Of a stretch of 64,000 nt of DNA, positions 8,150 to 16,232 are shown one piece after another (position 1 is the first letter of the stretch; the number at the start of each line of letters is the position of its first letter). Position numbers and translations under genes: made by a program. Origin of the DNA: JACKIP01 sp963710165 (GTDB taxonomy: Bacteria > Pseudomonadota > Alphaproteobacteria > Micavibrionales > Micavibrionaceae). The notes under the pieces are model-generated. The model had not been told where the DNA came from. It was given only the letters and a program-made list of their open reading frames with translations, and did not search any database. The stretch is from NCBI GenBank assembly GCA_963710165.1, contig CAVPYZ010000005.1, forward strand, positions 62,001-126,000. Direction: 5' to 3'.

Positions 8150-9375
8150 TAAGCATTGCCAAATTTTGCAGGAATGACTTCACCACCTAGGGTGAGGGTT
8201 TCAATGTAATTGCTCCACTCATTCATCATCTTTGTTCTTTGCGGCAAGTATTGTGTCCGGTCATAAGCGCGTCGGGTATTGTTGCCTTTCGCGTGTGCGA
8301 GTTGTGCGTCTGGTATTTCAAAGCCATAACCTAGTTCTTCCATGAGTGTTGTCATGGCAAGGGAACGGAAGCCATGTCCTGTCATACGTCCTTTATAACC
8401 AAGGCGCTTGATCCCCATCAAAATAGTGTTATTGCTCATTGGTTTTTGTGGTCTGACTTGATTTGGAAATATCCAAGGGGTGTTGATATGTGCGGTGTCT
8501 CTTTTCTGCTCTTTGAAAAGTTTAATGACTTGATTGCTTAAAGGCACAATATGAGGCCGCCCCATTTTCATACGTTCTGCAGGAATTTCCCAAATACCTT
8601 TATCTAAATCAATTTCATCCCATTTAGAAAGAATGAGTTCACTTGTTCTGACCATCGTGAGCATAAGTAATTTCATGCCTCTGCGCGTTTGCGGGAAGAG
8701 GCGGGCGTTATTCTGTTCTAAAGCTTTTAAAAAATCCGGAAGCTCTTTTAAGCTGATTGAGGCATAGTGATTGCCTTTAGGTGGTGTAAGTGCACCGTCC
8801 AAGTCTCTAGAGGGATCACGCGGGTTTTTGCCAGTTGCAACGCCGTAACGGAAGATTTGACCGCATATCTGTTTAATGCGTCCGGCTTGATAAAATGCGC
8901 CTCTATCTTCAATCTTTTTAAGCGTGTGTAATAATTCAGGTGGATCAATATCAGCAATAGGTCTGCTTCCAAGGGTAGGGAATAGATCGTTTTCTAAATA
9001 TCGTCTGATTTTATCAGTTGTCTTTGGTTGCCATTTTTGGCTTTGCTTTTCTAGCCATTCATACGCTACCGCCTCGAACGTATTATTCGCCTTAATTTCA
9101 GCTTCGCGTTTTTGTTCCTGTTTTACGGTGGCAGGGTCTAAGCCAGAGGCCAGTAATTTCTTGGCTTCATCGCGGGCAGCTCTCGCATCACTAATAGACA
9201 CAATCGGGAAAGAGCCAAATGAAAGAAGTTTCTCTTTATTCATGAAGCGATATTTCAGCCGCCATAACTTCCCACCGCTTGGCGTGACATATAGGTGTAA
9301 GCCTCCACCGTCTGATTTCTTATATGGCTTATCTTTAGATTTTGCGTTTTTACAGGCTGTGAAGGTTAAATTCAT
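8149..9375 (-). CDS. Tyrosine integrase, DUF4102-type (P4-like), 408 aa
   Basis: An N-terminal DUF4102-type arm-binding domain (KSDGGGLHLYVTPSGGKLWR) is followed by a core-binding domain and a catalytic domain. The catalytic Arg lies in MVRTSELILSKWDE, then HIVPLSNQ, HGFRS and the final Tyr in NTRRAYDRTQYL. I start it at ATG 9375 because DUF4102 integrases begin just before this domain; the frame upstream to 9510 gives hydrophobic, unrelated residues and crosses the GGGGTAT repeats. The enzyme presumably recombines the tRNA-His 3' end. It is the tRNA-proximal gene and is followed without a gap by the toxin. Confidence 0.92.
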   Translation of the reverse strand: MNLTFTACKNAKSKDKPYKKSDGGGLHLYVTPSGGKLWRLKYRFMNKEKLLSFGSFPIVSISDARAARDEAKKLLASGLDPATVKQEQKREAEIKANNTFEAVAYEWLEKQSQKWQPKTTDKIRRYLENDLFPTLGSRPIADIDPPELLHTLKKIEDRGAFYQAGRIKQICGQIFRYGVATGKNPRDPSRDLDGALTPPKGNHYASISLKELPDFLKALEQNNARLFPQTRRGMKLLMLTMVRTSELILSKWDEIDLDKGIWEIPAERMKMGRPHIVPLSNQVIKLFKEQKRDTAHINTPWIFPNQVRPQKPMSNNTILMGIKRLGYKGRMTGHGFRSLAMTTLMEELGYGFEIPDAQLAHAKGNNTRRAYDRTQYLPQRTKMMNEWSNYIETLTLGGEVIPAKFGNA

Positions 9376-9378
9376 ATT

Positions 9379-9437
9379 GGGGGTATTTCTATCTGGGGGT
9401 ATTCGACATACCCCACAAATATACCCCCATACCCCCG
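9379..9437. promoter_or_regulatory. Cluster of five GGGGTAT repeats, candidate integrase/AlpA arm sites
   Basis: Read on the minus strand, the 60 bases before the integrase ATG hold three GGGGTAT copies followed by two inverted ATACCCC copies. Repeats of this size next to an attachment site are typical of arm-type binding sites for a tyrosine integrase or its directionality factor. They also overlap the likely integrase promoter, so binding would allow autoregulation. The repeats are visible; the function is inferred. Confidence 0.5.
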
Positions 9438-9543
9438 CACCTGCAAATGAAAAGATTTGAATGTTCTTGAATAAATGTGAAAGAAAAGTATAGGGTATAT
9501 AAAGGCTCAAGGATGAGTCTTGCGATTTAAAACGAATAAGAAT

Positions 9544-9582
9544 GAATGTGTCTGAAAGGTTAAGTGGGGCGACTGACGGGGC
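9544..9582. repeat. Right attachment-site repeat of the tRNA-His element
   Basis: This partner of the repeat at 1250-1287 includes the acceptor and T-arm bases of tRNA-His plus about 20 bases beyond the CCA end. The two copies differ at a few positions and by one base (CGACTG here, CACTG in the left copy). Confidence 0.75.
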
Positions 9583-9640
9583 TTGAACCCGCGACCACTC
9601 GGATCACAACCGAGGGCTCTACCACTGAGCTACAGCCGCC
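9565..9640 (-). tRNA. tRNA-His (GTG)
   Basis: A cloverleaf can be folded on the minus strand. The anticodon loop is TTGTGAT between TCGG-type stems, the T arm carries GGTTCAAGC, and the 3' end CCCCA includes an encoded CCA. An extra G at the 5' end opposes C73, the identity feature of tRNA-His. Its 3' end is the right attachment site of the element to the left; the tRNA itself is intact. Confidence 0.95.
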
Positions 9641-9662
9641 ACATGGGTTGCTTTTCTCTGAA

Positions 9663-9747
9663 TGGTGCGGGTGGAGGGACTTGAACCCCCACGCCTTACG
9701 GCGCTGGTACCTAAAACCAGTGCGTCTACCAATTCCGCCACACCCGC
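9663..9747 (-). tRNA. tRNA-Leu (TAG)
   Basis: A class II tRNA on the minus strand. The acceptor GCGGGTG pairs with CACCCGC, the anticodon loop TTTTAGG gives anticodon TAG, and a long variable arm (GCGCCGTAAGGCGT) is present, as is GGTTCAAGT. CCA is encoded. It lies 22 bases upstream of tRNA-His and is probably co-transcribed with it. Confidence 0.95.
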
Positions 9748-9872
9748 ATTCCAGAGACATGATAAAAAACAGAAATTGAAATAAATTTCAAGTAGAAAAT
9801 GCGAAAAAACCTTGAAATAGGGACAAAATTTTGGTTTGTAGTCATATCTCTAATTTTAAGGATAAAAGAAAC

Positions 9873-11360
9873 ATGCAAGCGACACAAAAGAAACATAACG
9901 GTTTAAGCTACGAATACGAGGTTAAAATACCAGCGAAAGACCTTGAGGAAAAAGTAGATAAAAAGCTACAAAGCTATTCCGGTCAGATTCGTATGCCGGG
10001 ATTTCGTCCGGGTAAAGTACCGATGAAACTTCTAAAGCAAAAGCATGGAAGCGCGGTTTTAGGGGAAGTGATTGAAGAAGCGGTTCAGGAATCGACTAAA
10101 AAATTGCTGGATGATAATAAAATCCGTCCTGCGCTTCAGCCGAAGATCGAGATTGATAAGGAATATGCTGAAGGCAAAGATCTGACATATAGTATTGCCA
10201 TTGAAAGCTTGCCTGAATTTGACGTCATGGACTTGAAAGGATTGAAGCTTGAACGTCCGGTTGCCGATGTTGAAGATAAGGAAATCGACGACGCGCTTGA
10301 AAAAATTGCGTCTAACAGAAAATCATCTACACCGATTACAGGTAAGCGCGGTGCGAAAAACGGTGACATCCTGAATATGGATTTCCATGGTCGCCTTGCA
10401 AGTGATCCCGAACCGGAAGACGAGCATGACCATAGACGTCCGGGTATGCACGCCCACGGTCATATGCTGGAACTGGGGAGTAATTCCTTCATTCCGGGTT
10501 TCGAAGAGCAGTTAATCGGTGTTAAGGCCGGTGACAAGCTTGATGTGAAAGTGTCTTTTCCAAAAGATTATCATGCAAAAGACCTTGCCGGTGAAGATGC
10601 GATCTTCGGTGTGAATGTTCATGAAATTCGTGAGCCGTCAGAAACCAAGATTGATGAAGAATTTGCGAAATCTCTAGGTCTTGATGATCTGGACGCCCTT
10701 CGTAAGGCTGTTCGTGAACAGCTTAAAAACGAATATGACCAGCAAAGCCGTTTAAAATTGAAGAAATCCATTCTGGACGTTCTAGACGAAAAGCATGATT
10801 TCAAAGTGCCGGAAGGCATGATCAAGATGGAAAACGAGCAGATCATGCGTCAAATCGAGGCGGAGAAGCAGCAAACAGGTTCCACGGAAGAAATGTCCAA
10901 GGAAGAGAGTAAAGAGCTGGAAGAAATTGCTGTTCGTCGTGTGAAGCTGGGGCTTATTTTGGCCGATATTGGTCGTAATAATAATATTCAGGTTGCCGAT
11001 TCTGAATTACAGCAAGCTGTTATCCGCGAAGCCCAGAAATATCCTGGTCAGGAAAAGCAGGTATTTGATTATTATTCGAAGAACCGCAACGCGCTTGAAT
11101 CCCTTCGTGCGCCGTTATTCGAAGAAAAGACAATCGATTACATTATCGAGCTTGCAGACGTAAAAGAGAAGAAAGTCTCTGTTGATGAGTTGAGCATGGA
11201 TGAGGAAGAAGAGGCGCCAAAGGCGGCGAAGAAATCTTCAACAGCCAAGAAGAAAGCTCCTGCGAAAAAGGCTTCCGATAAAAAAGAAGAGAAGCCAAAA
11301 GCAGAGAAAAAAGAAACGAAAAAACCCGCTGCCAAGAAAAAAGCAGCGGCGAAAAAATAA
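9873..11360 (+). CDS. tig: Trigger factor with long Lys/Ala-rich tail, 495 aa
   Basis: A ribosome-bound chaperone and peptidyl-prolyl isomerase. The N-terminal ribosome-binding domain carries the signature GFRPGKVPM (about residues 42-50), followed by the FKBP-like domain (ILNMDFHGRL to VNVHEIREP) and the helical C-terminal arms. I start it at ATG 9873, 10 bases after AAGGA; the upstream in-frame start at 9831 adds unrelated residues. The final 45 residues are almost entirely Lys, Ala, Glu and Pro, like a histone H1 tail, an extension beyond the usual family length of about 430-450. It is followed by a strong terminator. Confidence 0.96.
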   Translation: MQATQKKHNGLSYEYEVKIPAKDLEEKVDKKLQSYSGQIRMPGFRPGKVPMKLLKQKHGSAVLGEVIEEAVQESTKKLLDDNKIRPALQPKIEIDKEYAEGKDLTYSIAIESLPEFDVMDLKGLKLERPVADVEDKEIDDALEKIASNRKSSTPITGKRGAKNGDILNMDFHGRLASDPEPEDEHDHRRPGMHAHGHMLELGSNSFIPGFEEQLIGVKAGDKLDVKVSFPKDYHAKDLAGEDAIFGVNVHEIREPSETKIDEEFAKSLGLDDLDALRKAVREQLKNEYDQQSRLKLKKSILDVLDEKHDFKVPEGMIKMENEQIMRQIEAEKQQTGSTEEMSKEESKELEEIAVRRVKLGLILADIGRNNNIQVADSELQQAVIREAQKYPGQEKQVFDYYSKNRNALESLRAPLFEEKTIDYIIELADVKEKKVSVDELSMDEEEEAPKAAKKSSTAKKKAPAKKASDKKEEKPKAEKKETKKPAAKKKAAAKK

Positions 11361-11375
11361 GAGTAATTATAATTT

Positions 11376-11406
11376 AAAGCCCCGATTTGGTCGGGGCTTT
11401 TTTTTA
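11376..11406 (+). terminator. Rho-independent terminator after tig
   Basis: Perfect stem AGCCCCGA/TCGGGGCT (11378-11385 and 11391-11398) with a five-base loop, preceded by A-rich sequence and followed by eight T. The flanking A and T runs may let it also act on the convergent kinase-like gene. Confidence 0.9.
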
Positions 11407-12087
11407 ATTTAAATTCTTTTTTATATGCTCTCTATATCGCTCTATCCGGCGTTTTACTTTCTGTTTGCGAAAGAGGGGAATGTAAGTAGAAAGAGGGATA
11501 AATTCTCTGTTCAATTGCGTTTTTATATCAACGCTTACTAATTTTAAAACGTCGTTTTGTGTAATGAAGCCGATATTTTCAGGGCGCCATGAAAAATTCA
11601 TAATGCTGTGGTCGATGCAAAAATCATAAAATTGATCAATCAATTCTAAAATACGCGCTCTTTTGGATTCGTCAATTTTTCTTTGTGATTTGGGCTTTAG
11701 CATATGCCTCAACATTTCAGGCGTGCTGCCATCATCACTTTTATGAAGTTCCTTAACTAAGGCCACGCCTTCACTTGTTTCGACCCAACCAATAAGTTTT
11801 GCAAAATAGGCGCAGTTTTCAACATTAATACCGTTTTTGATGAGATCCTTGTATGACAGATATTCATTTATATTCGGGTCAAGGTAGTGTTCCTGCCCCT
11901 TATGCTGTCGCGATGACTTTCGATGTGTTGAGAGCGTTCTTTTTACTATCTTCAACAATCGCTCGTCATTTTCCGGATGCATATAGGCAACGCGATGAAA
12001 CCCTTCGACAAACGGTGTCTCTTTAATTTCTAAATATCCGGGAAGAATGTCTTGTGGATCAATAAAATCTATAAATTTATGTTTCAT
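11404..12087 (-). CDS. YrbL-family kinase-like protein, 227 aa
   Basis: The protein follows the YrbL ('PhoP regulatory network') pattern, a family with a reduced protein-kinase-like fold. An N-terminal strand LLKIVKRT carries a candidate ATP-binding Lys, followed by NEYLSYKDLIKNGI and LVKELHKSDDGS, then SIMNFSWRPENIGF in the catalytic-loop position where kinases have D-x-x-x-x-N, and VSVDIKTQ. The substrate is unknown. ATG 12087 is preferred over the start at 12117 because AGGGAT lies just before it. It converges on tig and stands alone. Confidence 0.75.
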   Translation of the reverse strand: MKHKFIDFIDPQDILPGYLEIKETPFVEGFHRVAYMHPENDERLLKIVKRTLSTHRKSSRQHKGQEHYLDPNINEYLSYKDLIKNGINVENCAYFAKLIGWVETSEGVALVKELHKSDDGSTPEMLRHMLKPKSQRKIDESKRARILELIDQFYDFCIDHSIMNFSWRPENIGFITQNDVLKLVSVDIKTQLNREFIPLSTYIPLFRKQKVKRRIERYREHIKKNLN

Positions 12088-12120
12088 TATCCCTGCATGT
12101 TTTTTTGTATTATACACAAA

Positions 12121-12145
12121 AAAAGCGGCATAAAGCCGCTTTTTG
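12121..12145 (-). terminator. Terminator downstream of the Pmp3-like gene
   Basis: Stem AAAGCGGC/GCCGCTTT with a five-base loop. On the minus strand it ends in a run of T, placed directly after the Pmp3-like gene (stop at 12164). Confidence 0.8.
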
Positions 12146-12163
12146 TAAAATTTGAATATTTAT

Positions 12164-12355
12164 CTATCTTGTTGCAATAATATATATCGCGTGAATAATA
12201 CCCGGAATAAATCCCAAGATTGTCAGCAAGATATTGATAAAGAAATGTTTGCTTAAACCAACTTCTATCAAAACACCAAGTGGTGGTAGGATAAAGGCTA
12301 GAACGATTTTGAGTAAATCTCCGATTAAGCTGTCTGAGGTACCTGTTAAGGCCAT
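12164..12355 (-). CDS. Pmp3/YqaE-family small membrane protein, 63 aa
   Basis: Two hydrophobic helices (about residues 14-34 and 38-60). The first contains ILPPLGVLIEVG and the second LLTILGFIPGIIHAIYII, the hallmark of the Pmp3/YqaE stress-induced membrane proteins. Relatives affect membrane potential and salt tolerance; the mechanism is unclear. A ribosome site AAAGGAGAC lies just upstream. It is followed by a terminator and preceded by another small membrane-anchored gene on the same strand, so the two may form an envelope-stress unit. Confidence 0.9.
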   Translation of the reverse strand: MALTGTSDSLIGDLLKIVLAFILPPLGVLIEVGLSKHFFINILLTILGFIPGIIHAIYIIATR

Positions 12356-12390
12356 AATAAGTCTCCTTTAAATTTATTGATTTTTTATTT

Positions 12391-12702
12391 TTATAGATCG
12401 TCTTCTTCAGCATAAGTGTCTTCTTCAGGTTTATCGATACTGATTTCTGGCACTTGAATTTCCATTTCTGTTGTGTCAACGTCAACATCAACATCTGGAA
12501 CTTCTATTGTTTTTGGTTCTGTTGAAACATCTACATCTACTGTATTAACGTCGACATTGGGCATTTCACCACCGCGCATATCAACATCCGCCACAATCTC
12601 CGGCAATTCCACGTCGCCTGTTACGTCGACGTCAATGGCCCAAAATGCTGCTGCTGCTATAAGTACGGCAACAATTGCTCCTAATATAACTTTACTGTTC
12701 AT
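12391..12702 (-). CDS. Membrane-anchored acidic repeat protein, 103 aa
   Basis: One N-terminal transmembrane segment or uncleaved signal (VILGAIVAVLIAAAAFWAI) is followed by about 80 residues of Val-Asp alternation (VDVDVS, VPDVDVDVD, VPEISID) with almost no basic residues. Such a pattern suggests an extended beta-type, calcium-binding or structural periplasmic tail. I know of similar uncharacterised alphaproteobacterial proteins but no function. It lies 35 bases upstream of the Pmp3-like gene on the same strand. Confidence 0.7.
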   Translation of the reverse strand: MNSKVILGAIVAVLIAAAAFWAIDVDVTGDVELPEIVADVDMRGGEMPNVDVNTVDVDVSTEPKTIEVPDVDVDVDTTEMEIQVPEISIDKPEEDTYAEEDDL

Positions 12703-12840
12703 TACTATTCTCCAATTTAATTTTCATTTGCCCTACATACACTTAAATAAAAAGATAGTTCCCTTTTTATCAGCAAGAACTTTACAGCCGCATGAAATCT
12801 TCCTATCTTCATAGAAACTGATTCAATTAAAGGAAATGAA

Positions 12841-13512
12841 ATGACAGAATTTATGAGTGAACGCGATCCGTTAGAAGTCTACGGAAATTATCTGGTTCCA
12901 ACTGTTATCGAACAAACAAACCGTGGTGAGCGTGCATTTGACATTTATTCACGCTTATTAAAAGAACGTATTATCTTTTTAACAGGAGAAGTTCATGATG
13001 GTGTGTCAGCGCTAATTTGTGCGCAGCTGTTATTTCTTGAGTCTGAAAATCCTGATAAACCGATTTCCTTTTATATTAATTCACCGGGCGGCGTTGTTAC
13101 ATCGGGTATGTCAATGTATGACACAATGCAATATATCAAATGTGATGTCTCAACCGTTTGTGTGGGGCAGGCAGCGTCAATGGGATCGTTACTTCTGACA
13201 GCCGGTGCGAAAGGTCAACGTTATTCACTTCCCAGCTCACGCATCATGATTCACCAACCATCTGGCGGCGCAAGAGGTCAGGCAACAGATATTGAAATTC
13301 ACGCCAGAGAAATTCTACGTCTTAGAACATATCTGAATGATATCTATGTGAAGCATACAGGTCAGAAATTATCAGACATTGAAAAAGCAATGGAGCGTGA
13401 TAACTTTATGTCCGCCGAAGAAGCCAAGAAATTCGGATTGATCGATCACGTTGTAAATAGCAGATCGGAAATTCCGTCAGAGAAAACCAAAGACGATAAG
13501 AAGAAAAAGTAA
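12841..13512 (+). CDS. clpP: ATP-dependent Clp protease proteolytic subunit, 223 aa
   Basis: A serine protease subunit that forms the double-heptamer chamber fed by ClpX or ClpA. The catalytic Ser lies in GQAASMGSLL, His in RIMIHQPSGG and Asp in MERDNFMS; the motif YINSPGG is intact. Length is normal, with a charged Lys-rich tail. The start follows AAAGGAAATGAA. In many proteobacteria clpP lies between tig and clpX; here tig is upstream but separated by three minus-strand genes, and clpX does not follow. Confidence 0.97.
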   Translation: MTEFMSERDPLEVYGNYLVPTVIEQTNRGERAFDIYSRLLKERIIFLTGEVHDGVSALICAQLLFLESENPDKPISFYINSPGGVVTSGMSMYDTMQYIKCDVSTVCVGQAASMGSLLLTAGAKGQRYSLPSSRIMIHQPSGGARGQATDIEIHAREILRLRTYLNDIYVKHTGQKLSDIEKAMERDNFMSAEEAKKFGLIDHVVNSRSEIPSEKTKDDKKKK

Positions 13513-13543
13513 AACGTCTTCATTATTTTTATTTTAACTGAAT

Positions 13544-13586
13544 TTATAAATCCTAAGGAAACTCAACAGTTCCTTGGGATTTATTA
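13544..13586. terminator. Hairpin between convergent clpP and motB, overlapping the motB stop
   Basis: AAATCCTAAGGAAAC (13548-13562) pairs with GTTCCTTGGGATTT (13569-13582) around a six-base loop, with one unpaired base. The hairpin includes the last codons of motB and could end transcription from either side, although the T-runs are weak. Confidence 0.5.
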
Positions 13587-14573
13587 TAAAGGGGCGTATT
13601 ATCCGTCGCGGGTGCATTGTTAATCTGTCCGTCATAAAGGTCTTCCAAAAACTGGACATCTTCTGATTGTTGACCGCTCGGCGTCGCCTCAGCCATTCCG
13701 GGAGGGAGAGGGAGGCTTGAAAAATCTTCATTCAATAAGATAATACTGACACGTCTATTGCGTGGATCAAGCGGATCGGACGGAAATAAATGCTCTGTAT
13801 CTGATTTCCCCTGAACGTTGAAAACTTTTGGCTCGGGAATGCCGGCTTCCATCAAAACCTGACGCGATGAATTGGCACGATCTGCTGATAATTCCCAGTT
13901 AGTGTAAGACGCACCTGCGCCATAGGTCGAGCTATCTGTATGACCGCGAACGGAGATGTTATTAGGAACGGTTTTTATAATATCGGCAACGGTGCTGAAT
14001 AACTCTTTGGTTTTTTGGAACATGCGCGCGCTGCCGCTGGGGAACATGGACGCGCCTTCCTGATCAATCACTTGAATACGCAGTCCTTCGGGTGTGACAT
14101 CAACCAGAATATTATTGGCTAGTTTTGCCATGTCAGGATTATTTTGTATGGCGGCCTGAATTTTTTCCTGAACAGTTTTAAAACGCGCAGCTTCCTGAGC
14201 CTTAAGTTTTTCTTCGAACTTCTCGCGCTGTGTTCTCTTTTGACGACGGCCATCATCTTCCTGCGGCACGGGCGGGGCCTTTCGTGGAAGACATGGCGCC
14301 CTCTGTTGACAGGCTGGTGCCACCAAGAATGCCGCCGGCACCACTATTCACATCGGAAATAAGGGGGTGGGTTGGGTCAAAGAAATTAGAAATAGCGTTT
14401 TTTTGTTCTTCGGTCGTCACATTCAAAAGCCAAAGCAGAAGAAAAAATGCCATCATCGCAGTTACAAAATCGGCATATGCCACTTTCCATGCGCCGCCAT
14501 GGTGGCCGCCGCTTACCTTTTTGACCTTCTTAATGATAATCGGTCTTTTTTCTTCGTCGTCTTTATCAGCCAT
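13553..14573 (-). CDS. motB: Flagellar motor protein MotB (frameshifted in this sequence)
   Basis: The stator subunit that anchors the MotA proton channel to peptidoglycan. The N-terminal part has GAWKVAYADFVTAMMAFFLLL, with the proton-carrying Asp in YADF. The C-terminal OmpA-like domain carries VRGHTDSS, ELSADRANS and DPRNRRV. The two parts are in different frames: the first reads into TGA at 14253. Removing one base of the GGGG run at 14274-14277 joins them as one protein of 339 residues with family-like linker sequence. I believe this is a consensus error; genuine loss of motility is the alternative. It follows motA by 16 bases. Confidence 0.9.
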
Positions 14574-14589
14574 ATCTTATCGCTATCTA

Positions 14590-15480
14590 TTAAGCTGGTG
14601 GCGGTAATTCGTTTAAATGCTCTTCCAATTCTTGGAAAGTCGGTTGCACGTCATGTGGTAACATTTTACGTGAAAATTCAACGGCCACCTGTGGTGCTGC
14701 ACCGTTAAGGAAAGCCAGAATACCAACACGAATACATTTATAATACATGACTTCTGAATCGGCGCGTTGTGTCATGGCACCCGCAATCGGGCCCACCATA
14801 CCATAGGCAAGCCATACACCAAGGAATGTACCGACCAGCGCGCCACCAATCATTTTACCCAAAACTTCCGGTGGTTCGGAAATGGAGGACATGGTTTTAA
14901 TAACACCCAACACCGCCGCAACAATACCAAGGGCGGGAATACCATCCGCCATCCCCTGAATCGCATGACCGGGGTGATGTTCATGATGCTCGATCCCTTC
15001 AATTTCCTCATCCATCAAATCGCCGATTTGATGCGGATCGTCATTGCCGAGGGAGATAATACGAAAATAATCACAGAAAAATGCCATGATATGATGATTA
15101 CTTGCCACCTTAGGAAAGCGGTTAAAGAGTTCACTATCATGGGGGTTCTCAATATGGGTTTCCATCGCCAGCCACCCCTTTGTGCGGGCAAGCTTGAAAC
15201 AGGTAAACATAAAGCTGAGGAGTTCGACGTAATCGCCCTTACTGTAAGCAGAGGGCTTAGCAAGCGCGCCAAAATATTTAAGCGTGTGTTTAATGGCCCC
15301 CATTGTGTTTGCGGTGATAAAGGCGGCAACGGCACACCCCATAATAATCACAAATTCACCGGGCAGGGCTTTCAAGATAAGCATCATAAGATGCATAAAC
15401 TTTTCAACGTCAAAGCCCATTGCGATCAGCAATCCACCGAACGTACAAACAAAGACCAGAATAAGGCCGACAAATTTCAT
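14590..15480 (-). CDS. motA: Flagellar motor stator protein MotA, 296 aa
   Basis: An inner-membrane proton-channel subunit of the flagellar stator. The MotA pattern is complete: helices at about residues 3-22 and 35-58, a long cytoplasmic domain with YSKGDYVELLSFM and charged residues that contact FliG, then the helix pair ALGIVAAVLGVIKTM and GALVGTFLGVWLAYGMVGP. A His-rich stretch (HHEHHPGH) lies before the third helix. It is translated just before motB. No flagellar structural genes flank it; fliL, another stator-associated gene, lies at 22787. Confidence 0.96.
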   Translation of the reverse strand: MKFVGLILVFVCTFGGLLIAMGFDVEKFMHLMMLILKALPGEFVIIMGCAVAAFITANTMGAIKHTLKYFGALAKPSAYSKGDYVELLSFMFTCFKLARTKGWLAMETHIENPHDSELFNRFPKVASNHHIMAFFCDYFRIISLGNDDPHQIGDLMDEEIEGIEHHEHHPGHAIQGMADGIPALGIVAAVLGVIKTMSSISEPPEVLGKMIGGALVGTFLGVWLAYGMVGPIAGAMTQRADSEVMYYKCIRVGILAFLNGAAPQVAVEFSRKMLPHDVQPTFQELEEHLNELPPPA

Positions 15481-15718
15481 GTGTTAATCCAAATTCTTTG
15501 GTTTAAATGACAATGGGCATGATGCCCTTAACTAAAGATGCCTGATGCACCTTAACGATTTATTAAATTTACCTGATTTATTTTAAATGTACCAGAGCAC
15601 ATCTGAAACACGTAAAAAGATTCTAATTACCAGACGCAACAAAACAGGCACGCCTTCTTTACATCAAGTGGAATAAGGCTAATATAATAAATAACAAATA
15701 TGAAAGCGGAGATTCCAA
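15481..15718. other. Divergent promoter region between motA and the MarR gene
   Basis: About 240 bases without a reading frame. It contains a GGGCATGATGCCC palindrome near the motA start and AT-rich tracts suited to divergent promoters. No further feature recognised. Confidence 0.5.
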
Positions 15719-16192
15719 GTGACCATTCCCTATTATGATTTTATTCAATTAATCGAACGACTACACCGTCGTTTTCTTGACGTGCTGAAAGTAGAGCTGG
15801 ACCGTAAAGGGGTTCAGGACATTAATAACGTACAGGCCATGATCCTTTACAATATCGGTAATGAAGAAATGACGGTTGGTGAATTAACACTGCGCGGTTA
15901 CTACCTCGGTTCTAACGTATCCTATAATGTAAAGAAAATGGTCGAGAATGAGTATCTGGAGCAGGAACGCTCTGTCCATGATAAACGCTCCATCCGTGTA
16001 AAGTTAGCGGATAAGGGAATGGAGATTCGCAAAATGATCGACGAAATGTTTGATCGCCATAAAGATAAAGTCGGTGAGACCGCTCTGACTCCTGAAATTT
16101 TTGTTGAAATGAACAAATCGCTTGGTTTGCTAGAACGCTTTTGGGAACATCAAACTCAATTTACAGGTTTGTCATCTCTGGACGATTTCTAA
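15719..16192 (+). CDS. MarR-family transcriptional regulator, LdtR-like, 157 aa
   Basis: A winged-helix dimer. The recognition helix lies in YYLGSNVSYNVKKMVENEYL and the wing in RSVHDKRSIRVKLADKG, the diagnostic MarR D-x-R-S pattern. Conserved alphaproteobacterial relatives (LdtR type) control cell-wall remodelling genes. The start is GTG 15719, after GCGGAG. It is transcribed away from motA, and whether it regulates the stator genes cannot be told from the sequence. A downstream gene of unknown function follows by 40 bases and may be co-transcribed. Confidence 0.85.
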   Translation: MTIPYYDFIQLIERLHRRFLDVLKVELDRKGVQDINNVQAMILYNIGNEEMTVGELTLRGYYLGSNVSYNVKKMVENEYLEQERSVHDKRSIRVKLADKGMEIRKMIDEMFDRHKDKVGETALTPEIFVEMNKSLGLLERFWEHQTQFTGLSSLDDF

Positions 16193-16232
16193 TTTATTGA
16201 CATGAAGATTCTTACTCTGATATGTATCTGCA

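Larger units (their letters stand above)
1267..9590. mobile_element. Integrative element in tRNA-His (about 8.3 kb)
   Basis: Bounded by the imperfect attachment repeat at 1250-1287 and by tRNA-His (9565-9640). The tyrosine integrase is the gene next to the tRNA, in the usual island arrangement. Gene order from the integrase end: int, RelE-like toxin, antitoxin, unknown, AlpA-like regulator, a 54-residue protein, Toprim protein, DUF3631 ATPase, TubC_N-like protein, an overlapping pair of unknown genes, then two plus-strand unknowns. There are no capsid, tail or conjugation genes. It therefore resembles a satellite-like or cryptic integrative element with its own replication-type proteins rather than a complete prophage. 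Confidence 0.8.

Noticed and set aside
9375..9510. Longer integrase starting at 9510
   Set aside because: The added residues are hydrophobic, unrelated to DUF4102 integrases, and cover the GGGGTAT repeat cluster.
9560..9779. Two overlapping reading frames of about 70 residues on opposite strands
   Set aside because: They run across tRNA-His and tRNA-Leu; the bases are explained by the two tRNAs.
12087..12494. 135-residue minus-strand frame
   Set aside because: It crosses the Pmp3-like gene, a terminator and part of the acidic repeat gene in the wrong frame.
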